Source of the DNA: Mycobacterium sp. | Lineage (GTDB): Bacteria; Actinomycetota; Actinomycetes; Mycobacteriales; Mycobacteriaceae | Length of the DNA: 46,891 nucleotides | NCBI GenBank assembly: GCA_020438845.1 | Contig: JAGQTV010000083.1 | Coordinates: 1-46,891, forward strand | Reading direction: 5' to 3' | Shown here: piece by piece, positions 1-9,670 of the stretch | How positions within the stretch are numbered: the first letter of the stretch is position 1 | How the letters are laid out: every line of letters starts with the position of its first letter | Program-made: the position numbers and the translations under genes | Notes under the pieces: generated by a model | Database searches by the model: none | Told to the model about the DNA's origin: nothing | The model's input: only the letters and a program-made list of their open reading frames with translations

Positions 1-1357
1 AATTCCGGATACCTTGCACCTGTGCGTCTTTGGAGTACGGGTTGGCGATCTGTAGATCCCGGGCCAGGATCTGGGCACGGATTACCACCGGATCCAGCAA
101 CGGCTCGTCGGTGAGCTGATTCATCTTGTCGACAAGTTCGTAGAGGTGGTCCGCCACGACGAAGTCCGCGCCGCGGGCCTTGAACGCCCCGACCGGAGCG
201 GGGGCACCCTTGCTTAACACCCGCTCCTTGACGATGGCGGCCCGGTCGCGGTTGGTGATGTCAGGGTTCTGCTCGGAGCCCGACAGCGCGAACTCCTTCT
301 CGATGATCTTCTGGGTCAGGATGAACCAACTGTGGTCGTAACCGGCGATCTCCGGTGTTGTCCGCAGGTAGCGCAGCGTGCCCAGGGTGTCGTAGCCCGG
401 CAGATACGGCGCGGGCAGTCGCCGGCCCAGAGCGTCGAACCACATCGACGACGGTCCGGGCAGAATCCGGATGGCATGCCCCGGCCAGATCGGGTCCCAG
501 TTCTGCACACCCTCGGTGTAGTGCCACATCCGGTCGCGGTTGACGAGCCGCACCCCGCTGGCATCGGCGATGTCGAGCATCCGGCCGTCCACGTAGGCGG
601 GCACCCCGGTGATCATCGACTTCGGCGGCGTTCCCATGCGGGCCGGCCAGTACCGGCGCACGATGTCGTGGTTACCGCCGATTCCGCCGGTGGTGATGAC
701 GACGGCCTGGGCGCGTAGTTCGAAGTCGCCCAACGGATCCCGGTTGGAGGATGCGCCGCGAGGAGCGTCGTCGGGGGCCAACACGGTGCCGCGCACGCCG
801 GTGACCGTGCCCGCGTCGATGAGCAGGTCGTCAACGCGATGGCGGTGACGGAAGACCACCAGCCCGCGCCCTGCGGCCGCCAGCGCCGAGTCGGCGAACG
901 GCTTGACCACCCCGGTGCCGGTGCCCCACGCCACGTGGAAGCGGGGAACCGAGTTGCCGTGGCCGTCAGCCCGAAGGTCGCCGCGCTCGGCCCAGCCGAC
1001 CGTCGGCAGGAAGGTGATGCCGTGCCCGCTGAGCCAGCTTCGCTTCTCACCTGCCGCGAACTCGACGTAAGCTCTGGCCCACTTCACCGCCCAGGAGTCT
1101 TCGTCGTCGAGGCGGTCGAACGCAGCGCTGCCCTGCCAGTCGTTCCAGGCAAGTTCGACGGAGTCCTTGACCCCCAGCCTGCGCTGTTCCGGGCTGTCCA
1201 CCAGGAACAGCCCGCCGAACGACCAGAACGCCTGACCACCGAGGTTGGCGGCATTCTCCTGGTCGACCAGCAGCACCTTTTTGCCGCGGCTGGTCAGTTC
1301 GTGGGTCGCGACGAGCCCCGCCAGTCCGGCCCCGACGACGATGACGTCTGCATCCAT
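1..1357 (-). CDS. FAD-binding dehydrogenase (Rv0785-like), 3' end beyond window
   Basis: Reading the minus strand from ATG at 1357 gives an uninterrupted frame of 452 codons that runs off the left edge, so the C-terminus is missing. The N-terminus has the Rossmann FAD-binding signature GAGLAG (about residues 9-14) after a short beta strand, followed by an acidic strand end (VLLVDQE). Further on come GGQAFWSFGGLF, a glycine-rich ITTGGIGGNHD segment and, near the cut, NPYSKDAQVQGIRN. These resemble the FAD-binding dehydrogenases of actinobacteria related to fumarate reductase flavoproteins and 3-ketosteroid dehydrogenases. The family is usually about 550 residues, so roughly 100 are lost. The substrate cannot be read from the sequence. 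It is transcribed in the same direction as the downstream-numbered yqeY gene, 27 bp away, and might share its transcript. Confidence 0.8.
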   Translation of the reverse strand, partial: MDADVIVVGAGLAGLVATHELTSRGKKVLLVDQENAANLGGQAFWSFGGLFLVDSPEQRRLGVKDSVELAWNDWQGSAAFDRLDDEDSWAVKWARAYVEFAAGEKRSWLSGHGITFLPTVGWAERGDLRADGHGNSVPRFHVAWGTGTGVVKPFADSALAAAGRGLVVFRHRHRVDDLLIDAGTVTGVRGTVLAPDDAPRGASSNRDPLGDFELRAQAVVITTGGIGGNHDIVRRYWPARMGTPPKSMITGVPAYVDGRMLDIADASGVRLVNRDRMWHYTEGVQNWDPIWPGHAIRILPGPSSMWFDALGRRLPAPYLPGYDTLGTLRYLRTTPEIAGYDHSWFILTQKIIEKEFALSGSEQNPDITNRDRAAIVKERVLSKGAPAPVGAFKARGADFVVADHLYELVDKMNQLTDEPLLDPVVIRAQILARDLQIANPYSKDAQVQGIRN

Positions 1358-1384
1358 CCTCTGACCGTACCGCCGAAGTGCGTC

Positions 1385-1849
1385 CTACAAACGGTGCTTG
1401 ACCGCGGCGGAGAGCCGGGCGCCGTCGCACTTGCCCGCCGCGATCGCAGTGGCCGCCTTCATCACCTGACCCATCTGCTTCGTCGACGGCCGTTCGCCGA
1501 TCTGCTCGGCCACCTGAGCCATCGCGGTATCCACCACGTCGGCCACCTCAGCGTCGGTCAACGGTGTCGGCAGATACTCGTCGATGATCCGGGCCTCGGC
1601 GTGCTCCTCCGCGGCGAGTTCACCCCGACCGTTCTGCGTGTAGATCTCCGCGGCTTCGCTGCGCTTCTTCGATTCCCGCGACAGCACCTTGAGCACCTCG
1701 TCATCGGTGAGCTCGCGGGCCTGCTTGCCGGACACCTCCTCGGTCTGGATAGCGGCCAGCATCATCCGCAAGGTCGCTGTGCGCAGCTTGTCTTGGTTCT
1801 TCATAGCCTCGGTGAGATCCGACCTCAGCTGGTCTTTAAGTTCCGACAT
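1385..1849 (-). CDS. GatB/YqeY domain protein (Rv3688c homologue)
   Basis: This is a 154-residue soluble helical protein of the YqeY family, related to the C-terminal tRNA-binding tail of GatB. Its role in bacteria is unclear; a link to tRNA-dependent amidation has been suggested for the family. The start is set at the ATG giving MSELKDQL, because 12 residues of an earlier in-frame start (1885) look non-homologous and the shorter form matches the M. tuberculosis length as I recall it. Visible family features are the N-terminal LRSDLTEAMKNQDK segment, charged central helices, DEYLPTPLTDAEV and the C-terminal GQVMKAATA. It is divergent from the gene at 1903 with 53 bp between starts. Confidence 0.9.
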   Translation of the reverse strand: MSELKDQLRSDLTEAMKNQDKLRTATLRMMLAAIQTEEVSGKQARELTDDEVLKVLSRESKKRSEAAEIYTQNGRGELAAEEHAEARIIDEYLPTPLTDAEVADVVDTAMAQVAEQIGERPSTKQMGQVMKAATAIAAGKCDGARLSAAVKHRL

Positions 1850-1890
1850 GGTTGCCCACGCTACGCGGCTCCAACGCCGGGACATCGGGA

Positions 1891-1896
1891 TAGGTT
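1891..1896 (+). promoter_or_regulatory. Putative -10 element (TAGGTT) of the 1903 gene
   Basis: TAGGTT fits the mycobacterial TANNNT -10 pattern and ends six bases before the ATG at 1903. Transcription would begin at or next to the start codon, giving a leaderless mRNA; no Shine-Dalgarno sequence is visible. No convincing -35 was identified. Confidence 0.45.
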
Positions 1897-1902
1897 GGTG
1901 AA

Positions 1903-2913
1903 ATGCCCCACTGGCCCGATCAGCCGCCGTATCCGCCGCCCGGCCAGCAGTACTACCCCACCCATCCCGGATCCCCGATTCGGCCGCGCTGGAAGCCCGG
2001 CATCATTGCGCTGCGTCCGCTGTCCGTGAGTGACATCTTCAACGGAGCCATCACCTACGTACGGGCCAACCCGAGAGCAACCCTGGGACTCACCACCGGG
2101 ATCGTGGTCGCCACAGCGCTCCTCCCGGTTCTTCTGGTGATCGTGGCACCGAATATCAGCGGCGACGCCCCCGTCGTGGGCGACGGGCTGGCCGGGTTCG
2201 CAGCAACATTCCTGGCCACAATCCTGCTCTCCGGAATGCTGACTATCGTGGTGGCGCGGTCGGTGCTGGGCCTGACGATCACCAGTAGTCAGACCTGGAA
2301 GAGCTTTCGTGGCCGCCTGGGCGCCTTGTTCGGGCTGACCGTGCTGGAATCCTTTGCGGCAGCGGTCCTCGTCGGAGCAGCCATCGGTGTCGTCGCCGGA
2401 ATGGATCGCGTCGCCGGTGGCGTAGTCGCCGCGCTGATCGGCATCAGTTTGGTGCTGGTGCTCATCATCGTGTTTGCCTTCGTCTTCAATCTACTGAGCT
2501 TCGCACCGGTTGCGGTTGTTCTGGAACGAAAGCCTGTGATGAGTGCGATCCGGCGATCGATCGCTCTGGTGCGCAACCAATTCTGGCGCATCATGGGTGT
2601 CCGGGTGCTTGCCACTATCGTCGCTGTAGCGGTTACCGTCGCGGTCTCGGTTCCCTTCGCGGTCGCTACCTTGCTGATACCCTCGCCAGGCCCGAATACG
2701 GTTGACTTGACAATCATTTCAGCGATGTTGTCCGCCCTCGGCCAGGCTCTCGGCCAGATCATCACCATCCCGTTCACCGCCGGGGTCGCCACCCTGCTTT
2801 ACGTCGATTCCCGGATTCGTTCGGAAGCATTCGATTTCCGTTTGCAGTCAGTGCTCGGCGAGCTGTCAGTCGGTGACCGAGCCGACACCATCTGGTTGAC
2901 CGACAATCGCTGA
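1903..2913 (+). CDS. Multi-pass membrane protein (Rv3689 homologue)
   Basis: A 336-residue protein with a proline/tyrosine-rich cytosolic N-terminus (about residues 1-35, PPYPPPGQQYY) followed by about six hydrophobic segments between residues 60 and 300. The LRPLSVSDIFNGAITYVRANP segment before the first membrane helix is typical of the actinobacterial glycerophosphodiester phosphodiesterase-type membrane domain proteins, which carry no catalytic domain. Function is unknown. It is the first gene of a tightly packed plus-strand operon: DUF4129 follows after 7 bp, then DUF4350, MoxR and DUF58 with overlaps, suggesting a membrane partner for that AAA+ module. It is shorter than the roughly 450 residues I recall for Rv3689, mainly in the low-complexity N-terminus. 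Confidence 0.8.
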   Translation: MPHWPDQPPYPPPGQQYYPTHPGSPIRPRWKPGIIALRPLSVSDIFNGAITYVRANPRATLGLTTGIVVATALLPVLLVIVAPNISGDAPVVGDGLAGFAATFLATILLSGMLTIVVARSVLGLTITSSQTWKSFRGRLGALFGLTVLESFAAAVLVGAAIGVVAGMDRVAGGVVAALIGISLVLVLIIVFAFVFNLLSFAPVAVVLERKPVMSAIRRSIALVRNQFWRIMGVRVLATIVAVAVTVAVSVPFAVATLLIPSPGPNTVDLTIISAMLSALGQALGQIITIPFTAGVATLLYVDSRIRSEAFDFRLQSVLGELSVGDRADTIWLTDNR

Positions 2914-2920
2914 AGCACTC

Positions 2921-3559
2921 ATGCCAGCCATCGACATCGACCGAGACGGGGCCCATGAGGCTGCCCGACACGAGCTCGCCAAGCCGATTTACCCGAAGGC
3001 TTCGCTCTCAGATCGCATCGATGACTGGCTGCGCGAGTTTCTATTCCGGCTGATTCAGAAGGGCTCATCGATCCCAGGCGGCTGGTTCACGATCACACTG
3101 CTGGCGGTAATCGCACTGATAGCCGGACTCGTCGCAGTACGAATCGCTCGTCGCACCATGGGTTCACGCCGCGAAGCACAGTTGTTCGGACCTCATGCTC
3201 TTTCCGCGGCGGAATATCGGGCACGAGCTCAGGAGGCTGCAGCACAGGGTGATTGGTCTTCTGCTATCCGGCAGCGCCTGCGAGCCGTGGGGCGCCAATT
3301 AGAGGAAGACGGGGTGCTCAGCCCGGTTCCGGGCCGCACTTCAGGCGAACTGGCCCGTGACGCCGGGCAGGACCTACCCGATCTTTATGCCGAATTACAC
3401 GCCGCAGCAAATGCTTTCAACGATGTGACCTACGGTGGGCTACCAGGCACCGCACCGAACTACCGTTTGGTCGCTGATCTCGACGACCGCGTCCGCCACC
3501 ACGAGGCAATAGGACACGTGCCGGTCGTCACCGCCGAGACGTGGACCCCGCTGCGGTGA
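2921..3559 (+). CDS. DUF4129 membrane protein (Rv3690 homologue)
   Basis: A 212-residue protein with one clear membrane helix (about residues 55-76, WFTITLLAVIALIAGLVAVRI) and a C-terminal DUF4129 domain. In that domain the alanine-rich AAEYRARAQEAAAQGDWSSAIRQRLRAVGRQLEEDG segment resembles a helical repeat. DUF4129 proteins usually sit beside MoxR ATPases and DUF58 proteins, as here. The 3' end overlaps the next gene by 19 bp, which argues for translational coupling. Exact function is unknown; a role in assembling or maturing envelope proteins is inferred from family context only. Confidence 0.85.
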   Translation: MPAIDIDRDGAHEAARHELAKPIYPKASLSDRIDDWLREFLFRLIQKGSSIPGGWFTITLLAVIALIAGLVAVRIARRTMGSRREAQLFGPHALSAAEYRARAQEAAAQGDWSSAIRQRLRAVGRQLEEDGVLSPVPGRTSGELARDAGQDLPDLYAELHAAANAFNDVTYGGLPGTAPNYRLVADLDDRVRHHEAIGHVPVVTAETWTPLR

Positions 3560-4658
3560 CGCGCCGGCGGACCGGGCGCTGGGTCGCCCTCGGGCTGTTC
3601 GCCATCACCGCCGTGGCGGTGATCAGCGCCTGGTTGACCACACCTCGTCTCGGCGGCCGGATGGACCCCGCTTCAACGTCTCCGTCGGGCACCCACGCGC
3701 TGGTGAGCCTGCTGCGCGACCAAGGCGTCGAAGTGATCGTCGCCGACAGCGCCGAGGAAGCGAGCCACGCTGCCGGCCCGGATACCCTGCTGTTGATCGC
3801 CGAGACCTACTACGTGCGCGGCGACGAACCGTTCCGCTCGCTGGCGGATGCGCCCGGCGACCGCTTGGTGCTGGAACCGACGGCACGCGCCAGAGAAGCG
3901 TTGTCACCTGGCGTTCGACTGAGCCGCGAGGTGTTCCCGACCAGCGAACCGGACTGCGATCTGCGCGAAGCGAACCGGGCCGGCGTGGCTGAACTGGAAG
4001 ACGCCGACACCTACACGCAAGCAGGAGATGATGCGGTTACCCGCTGTTACGGCGGGGCACTGGTGCGCTACCGCGCGGGCGCACGCACCATCACCGTGGT
4101 CGGCACCGCGGATTTCATGACCAATGACTCGCTGCTCAAGCAGGGGAACGCGGCCCTGGCAATGAACCTGGCAGGCGGGCGGCCCCGCCTGGTCTGGTTC
4201 GCGCCCCAGCACATGCAGGGCAGCGATTCCGGGGGCGCAACGATCGCCGACCTTGTGCCGGAGGCCTTCTTCTGGGTGGCGGCTCAGCTATGCCTGGTTG
4301 TGGTCCTGCTGGCCCTGTGGCAGGGTCGCCGCCTAGGGCCACTGGTAGCCGAACGCATACCGGTTGTCGTGCGGGCATCGGAGACCGTCGAGGGCCGGGC
4401 CCGGCTCTACCGGTCCCGACGGGCCCGGGACCGGGCCGCCGCGGCACTGCGCACCGCCGCGCTGCAACGAATGCTGCCGCGTCTCGGCCTGGGGCCCAAC
4501 CCCCCGGAGGATGCCGTACTGGCGACGCTGACCAACCGTTGTTCCACGGACGGCAATGCGCTGCGGCAGTTCCTTTTCGGACCTCCGCCGGCGACCGACT
4601 CCGATCTGTTCCATCTGGCGAACGCGCTCGACGACATCGAAAGGCAGGTCATCCAGTC

Positions 4659-4662
<4 letters not shown>
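3541..4662 (+). CDS. DUF4350 domain membrane protein (Rv3691 homologue)
   Basis: A 373-residue protein. An N-terminal membrane anchor (about residues 14-32) is followed by an extracytoplasmic DUF4350 domain that begins DPASTSPSGTHALVSLLRDQGVEVIVADS, the characteristic start of this family. A second hydrophobic helix (about residues 238-258) precedes a basic, arginine-rich cytosolic tail. It overlaps the DUF4129 gene upstream by 19 bp and the moxR start downstream in a GTGA arrangement, so the genes are almost certainly one transcript. The family accompanies MoxR/DUF58 modules in many actinobacteria. Function is not established. Confidence 0.85.
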
Positions 4663-5629
<967 letters not shown>

Positions 5630-5630
<1 letters not shown>

Positions 5631-6952
5631 TGGTGGTCACCGGCCGTGTCGGGGCGATCGCTTTGGCCGCTGTGCTGCCGATCGCGGTCTCGCCTTGGCC
5701 AGCAGCGGTTTTCGCGGCGTTCGCGCTGGCAATCACTCTCGCGATTTCGCTCGACTTCCTGTTAGCCGGCCGCCCAACAGACTTGCAGATCGACCGTTCC
5801 GGACCGGCATCCGCCCGGCTCGGAGAATCGGTCGAGACTCGGTTACGTGTGCGCAACGATGGACGGCGACGGGTGCGGGGTGTGCTGCGCGACGTCTGGC
5901 CACCCAGTGCGTGCGCCGAACCGCGCAGCCAGTCCCTCGACGTTCCCGCCGGGCAAGTAAGCAACACGGTGACCCGGCTGCAACCGTTGCGCCGGGGAGA
6001 CCAGCAGTGTGACGTCGTCACGGTGCGCTCGATCGGCCCGCTGATGTTGGCCGGACGCCAACGCAACCTGCCGGTGTCCGGGCACGTGCGAATTCTGCCG
6101 CCATTCCTGGCGCGCAAGCACTTGCCGTCACGTTTGGCGCGCCTCCGTGAGATCGACGGCCTGCTACCGGTTTTGGTCCGTGGCCAGGGCACCGAGTTCG
6201 ACTCGTTGCGGGAGTACGTCATCGGCGACGACGTCCGGTCCATCGACTGGCGCGCCACCGCGCGGCGTGCGGACGTCGTGGTCCGCACCTGGCGACCCGA
6301 ACGCGACCGGCGAGTGGTCATCGTCCTCGACACTGGCCGCACGTCCGCCGGCCGGGTGGGCGTGGACCCCACCGCCAGGGATCCAGGCGGCTGGCCGCGA
6401 CTGGACTGGTCGCTCGATGCCGCACTACTGCTGGCTGCACTGGCCTCACGGGCGGGCGACCATGTCGACTTCCTCGCCCACGACCGCATCACCCGCGCTG
6501 CTGTGTTCGGCGCCGCGCGTAACGCACTGCTGGCCCAACTGGTCGAGGCGATGGCCCCGCTGGACTCGGCCTTGGTCGAGTCTGACTCTGCTGCGATGGT
6601 GTCGGCGGTGCTTCGACGAGTGCGGCGGCGGGCTCTGGTGGTGCTGTTGACCGACCTGAACCCGTCAGCGCTGGAGGAGGGTCTACTGACGGTGCTACCG
6701 CAGCTCACGGCCCGCCACCAGGTGATCGTGGCGGCAGTGGCCGATCCCAGGGTCGACCAGCTGGCAGCCGGGCGGGCCGACGCCGCACAGGTGTACGACG
6801 CGGCCGCCGCCGAGCGAGCCCGCAACGACCGCCGTGCAATCGCCTCCCGGCTGCGGCATAGCGGCGTGGAGGTGGTTGACGCGGTACCCGAGAACTTCGC
6901 ACCCGCCTTGGCCGACCGCTACCTGGCGATGAAGACGGCGGGCCGCCTCTGA
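5630..6952 (+). CDS. DUF58 domain protein (Rv3693 homologue)
   Basis: A 440-residue protein beginning at a GTG that shares one base with the moxR2 stop. Two hydrophobic segments lie in the first 45 residues (about 5-22 and 27-45), then an immunoglobulin-like stretch. The DUF58 core contains the diagnostic FDSLREYVIGDDVRSIDWRATAR, followed by a von Willebrand A-like fold in which VVIVLDTGRTSAG resembles a modified metal-ion site. It is the usual MoxR partner and the last gene of this operon. It faces the WS/DGAT gene across 31 bp, where GCCTC/GAGGC inverted repeats (6955-6985) could form a small hairpin, but no T-run follows, so I do not call a terminator. Confidence 0.88.
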
Positions 6953-6983
6953 AGGCCTCCTCGAAAGTGAGGCTCTCTGTGCC

Positions 6984-8483
6984 TCAGGCGGTTTCGGATA
7001 AGGCCACCTCCCGTTGGTGCCCGGCCTCCTGTTGTGCCGACATCCTGAGTTCGGCGACGACAGCTTCGAAGCTGCGCGCCACCGATTCAACATGGTCGAC
7101 GTTGTCGGGGCATGCGGTCAGACCCACAGCGAACTTCCCGTTGTACGACACTGCGGTGACATTCAAATTCGACCCTTCGCACAGTGGCGCAAAGGGGAAT
7201 GCAGCGAGGACACCCGCTCCTGCGCAACGGAATTCGTTCTGTGGTCCTGGCACGTTAGAGGTGACCAAATGGGCGAGTGGGGAATGCAGCCGGGACAACT
7301 TCAAACCGGTGTAGAGCTCAGCCGCCAACCCGATCACCATCGGTGGCGCAAGATCGATGACATCACCGAGATTGATGGGCAGCACCGCCCGCCGTCGTGC
7401 CTTTATTCGAGATGTGGCGGCATGAATGTCGGCGAGCTGATCCACTGGGTCGGCTAGCTGCACCGGAAGTCTCACCAGGGTCGGGGACCAACTGTTCGAT
7501 ATCTTCGACATGTCGGCGCTGCGCGTCGAGATCGGCATGAAGGTGCGCAGCGGCTGGGCAGGCACGGTGTCGTAGGTATCCAGCCACCGGCGCACTGCCG
7601 AGGTCGTGGCGGTGAGGAACACGTCGTTGACTGTTACCCCGAACGCCTCGGTGATAGCGCGCAGATCGTCCATTGCCACCTCGGCAAAGGCCACGGTGCG
7701 GCGCGGGGTCAGCGGATCATTCAGTCGGGTCCTGGGTACGGAGGCATCCGGGTCCGATATCCCCTGCTGCAATACCGCTGCGGGAAGCCGTCTCCGGGTT
7801 CCCCCGCGGAGCGCCGTCATTGCGGCCTCCACCGCACGGGGGGTGGCCCGACGGGCGATCCGGACAGCAGCGGCCGTGTTCGAAGCGATCTCTTCGACGA
7901 AGTCATGCACCCGCGCCGGCGCAGCGGGCATCCGGGTGGGGTTGCCCTCAGCCGCCCGACGGTGTTGATGCTCCAGATCGGCACCCATCAGCTCCGGCAG
8001 GAGCGCGGTCACGGCGCCCACACCGTCGCTCATAGCGTGGGCGAACTTGATCACGACCACCAATCGTCCATCGTTCAGCCCCTGCACCACCCAGGCCTCC
8101 CACAACGCACGGTCCCGGGAAAGACGTTGCTGGTGCAATTGCCCAACCAACAGCGCTAACTCATTCATGGTGCCCGGCGCGGGTAGCCGCACCCGATGCA
8201 GGTGGCGGGCGACATCGAACTCCGGGTCCTCGACCCACGAAGGCTGGCCCATCCCGACAGGGTTGGTCAGCAATCGCTGTCGAAAACGCATTGTTGCGCT
8301 GGCATTTTCAGCCAGCTTCCTGGCGACGGCTCCGGCGGTCAGGTCACCGAGCACGGTCGAATCGCAAAACAGGACGGCCATGACATGAGTGGGCATGACA
8401 GCCGTCTCACCGTGCAGCGAAATACCGTCCAATCCGGTGAGCCTCTTCATCACAGGCTCACCCGTCGCTGTCTTCTCGTTCAC
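6984..8483 (-). CDS. WS/DGAT-type wax ester synthase / diacylglycerol acyltransferase
   Basis: A 499-residue member of the wax ester synthase/acyl-CoA:diacylglycerol acyltransferase family, which moves acyl groups from acyl-CoA to alcohols or diacylglycerol to make storage lipids. The N-terminal MKRLTGLDGISLHGETAVMPTHV is the usual family start, and VNDVFLTATTSAVRRWL and a C-terminal TSNVPGP motif follow. The active-site motif HHxxxDG reads AHAMSDG at about residues 148-154: the second, catalytic His149 and DG are present but the first His is Ala. GTG start at 8483 preceded by an AAAGGTGAG ribosome site. It is not in this place in M. tuberculosis. A 21-bp tandem duplication lies upstream. Confidence 0.88.
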   Translation of the reverse strand: MNEKTATGEPVMKRLTGLDGISLHGETAVMPTHVMAVLFCDSTVLGDLTAGAVARKLAENASATMRFRQRLLTNPVGMGQPSWVEDPEFDVARHLHRVRLPAPGTMNELALLVGQLHQQRLSRDRALWEAWVVQGLNDGRLVVVIKFAHAMSDGVGAVTALLPELMGADLEHQHRRAAEGNPTRMPAAPARVHDFVEEIASNTAAAVRIARRATPRAVEAAMTALRGGTRRRLPAAVLQQGISDPDASVPRTRLNDPLTPRRTVAFAEVAMDDLRAITEAFGVTVNDVFLTATTSAVRRWLDTYDTVPAQPLRTFMPISTRSADMSKISNSWSPTLVRLPVQLADPVDQLADIHAATSRIKARRRAVLPINLGDVIDLAPPMVIGLAAELYTGLKLSRLHSPLAHLVTSNVPGPQNEFRCAGAGVLAAFPFAPLCEGSNLNVTAVSYNGKFAVGLTACPDNVDHVESVARSFEAVVAELRMSAQQEAGHQREVALSETA

Positions 8484-8672
8484 CGTCTCACCTTTCTGGA
8501 GCCGTGCCGTCGTGCGTCATGAATTCCAGATTGCTCCCCCTTCCTTGACGCCCGCCGACTACTCACTGGGCCTTCGATGGGAAACACTGGGCCTTCGATG
8601 GGAAATGAGTCACCCGCACTGGCCGCCCACGTGAAGCCGGCGGAGAGTCCAGCGGAAATCCAAGTGAAATCC
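8484..8672. promoter_or_regulatory. Intergenic region upstream of the WS/DGAT gene
   Basis: 189 bp lie between the 3' end of the SpoIIM gene and the GTG of the acyltransferase. No small gene is convincing. The region carries a perfect tandem duplication (8564-8605) and presumably the acyltransferase promoter; no clear -10/-35 pair was assigned. Confidence 0.4.
8564..8605. repeat. Perfect 21-bp tandem duplication
   Basis: Two identical, directly adjacent 21-base units occupy 8564-8584 and 8585-8605; each contains the core GGGCCTTCGATGGG. They sit about 80 bp upstream of the minus-strand acyltransferase start. A two-turn spacing would suit two operator copies on the same helix face, but this may also be a recent slippage duplication. 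Confidence 0.9.
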
Positions 8673-9665
8673 TCACCCCGTCGGAACGACGTCCGGAGCA
8701 TCGGCAAGATCCCCGGACTCCCCGGCACGAACCGCGCGACGGCCGAAGTAGATCACGTAAGCCAGAAAGGTCGCCTCCGCAACCACCCCGATGCCGACGC
8801 GTAGTGCGGTCGGCAGCGGCGCTGGGGTCACCAGCGCCTCGATCAGACCGCTCACCAGCAGCACCCCGACCAGTCCGACAGCCACGGCCACCACGGCCCG
8901 GCCTTGCTCAGCCAGCACCTGCCCGCGTGGACGCTCGCCCGGCGAGATCACCGCCCAGCCCAGCCTCATCCCGACCGCAGCCGCCAGGAAAACCGCTGTC
9001 AGTTCCAGTAGGCCGTGTGGCGCCAGCAGACCAAACAGCACGTTGGCCTTACCGGCGTGGACCATGAACCCGCCCACCATGCCCAAGTTGGCGGCGTTCT
9101 GAAACAGCACCAAGGGAATCGGGATGCCCAGTAGGACGGCGAAGGCGATGCATTGAGCGGCTACCCAGGAGTTGTTCACCCACACGTGCAGTGCGAAGGA
9201 TGCTGCCGGGTGCTCGCTGTAGTACGAGGCGAAGTCGTGGTTGACCAGCTGATCGATCTCCGCGGGAGTGTTCAGCGCGGCCTGCACTTCGGGATTGCCG
9301 GCGACCCAGATTCCGGTGAGCACCGCTACCGTGAAGAACAGTGCTGCAGTGACGGCCCACCACCGCCAAGCCCGGTAGGCGACCACCGGGAATGACACCG
9401 TCCAGAACCGGGCGAACTCGCTCCACACCGGTGCGTGCGCCCCGGTCACCGCCGCGCGAGCGCGTGCCACCAATGACGACAGCCGACCGATCAGTACCGA
9501 GTCGGTGGACGCCGAACGCACCATGGACAGGTGCGTGGACACCCGCTGGTAGAGGTCGACGAGTTCGTCAACCTCCGCGCCCGAGAGGTGTCGGCGGCGC
9601 TTGACCAGGTGATCCAGCCGCTGCCAGGTTCCCCGGTGGGAGAACACAAAGGCATCGACGTCCAC
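8673..9665 (-). CDS. SpoIIM/stage II sporulation protein M-family membrane protein (Rv3694c homologue)
   Basis: A 330-residue multi-pass membrane protein. The GTG at 9665 gives VDVDAFVFSHRGTWQRLDHLVKRR, matching the start of mycobacterial homologues; a longer frame to 9881 is overlap with the upstream gene. The N-terminal third is helical and soluble, with LSGAEVDELVDLYQRVSTHLS, and five or six membrane helices follow, with NNSWVAAQCIAFAVLLGIP and GLLAPHGLLELTAVFLAAAVGMRLGW in the SpoIIM domain. The family is named after a Bacillus sporulation factor but is common in non-sporulating actinobacteria beside MoxR and RDD genes. Its start is only 5 bp after the stop of the last mce-operon gene, so it could now be cotranscribed with mce. 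Confidence 0.87.
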   Translation of the reverse strand: MDVDAFVFSHRGTWQRLDHLVKRRRHLSGAEVDELVDLYQRVSTHLSMVRSASTDSVLIGRLSSLVARARAAVTGAHAPVWSEFARFWTVSFPVVAYRAWRWWAVTAALFFTVAVLTGIWVAGNPEVQAALNTPAEIDQLVNHDFASYYSEHPAASFALHVWVNNSWVAAQCIAFAVLLGIPIPLVLFQNAANLGMVGGFMVHAGKANVLFGLLAPHGLLELTAVFLAAAVGMRLGWAVISPGERPRGQVLAEQGRAVVAVAVGLVGVLLVSGLIEALVTPAPLPTALRVGIGVVAEATFLAYVIYFGRRAVRAGESGDLADAPDVVPTG

Positions 9666-9670
9666 CGCCG

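Noticed and set aside
839-2029. A 396-codon plus-strand frame across the FAD dehydrogenase and yqeY
   Set aside because: It is antisense to two recognisable proteins and has arginine/histidine-rich, low-complexity composition typical of GC-rich shadow frames.
6953-6983. Small GCCTC/GAGGC hairpin between convergent DUF58 and WS/DGAT genes
   Set aside because: The stem is only 5 bp, has two competing partners and no T-run; not enough to call a terminator.
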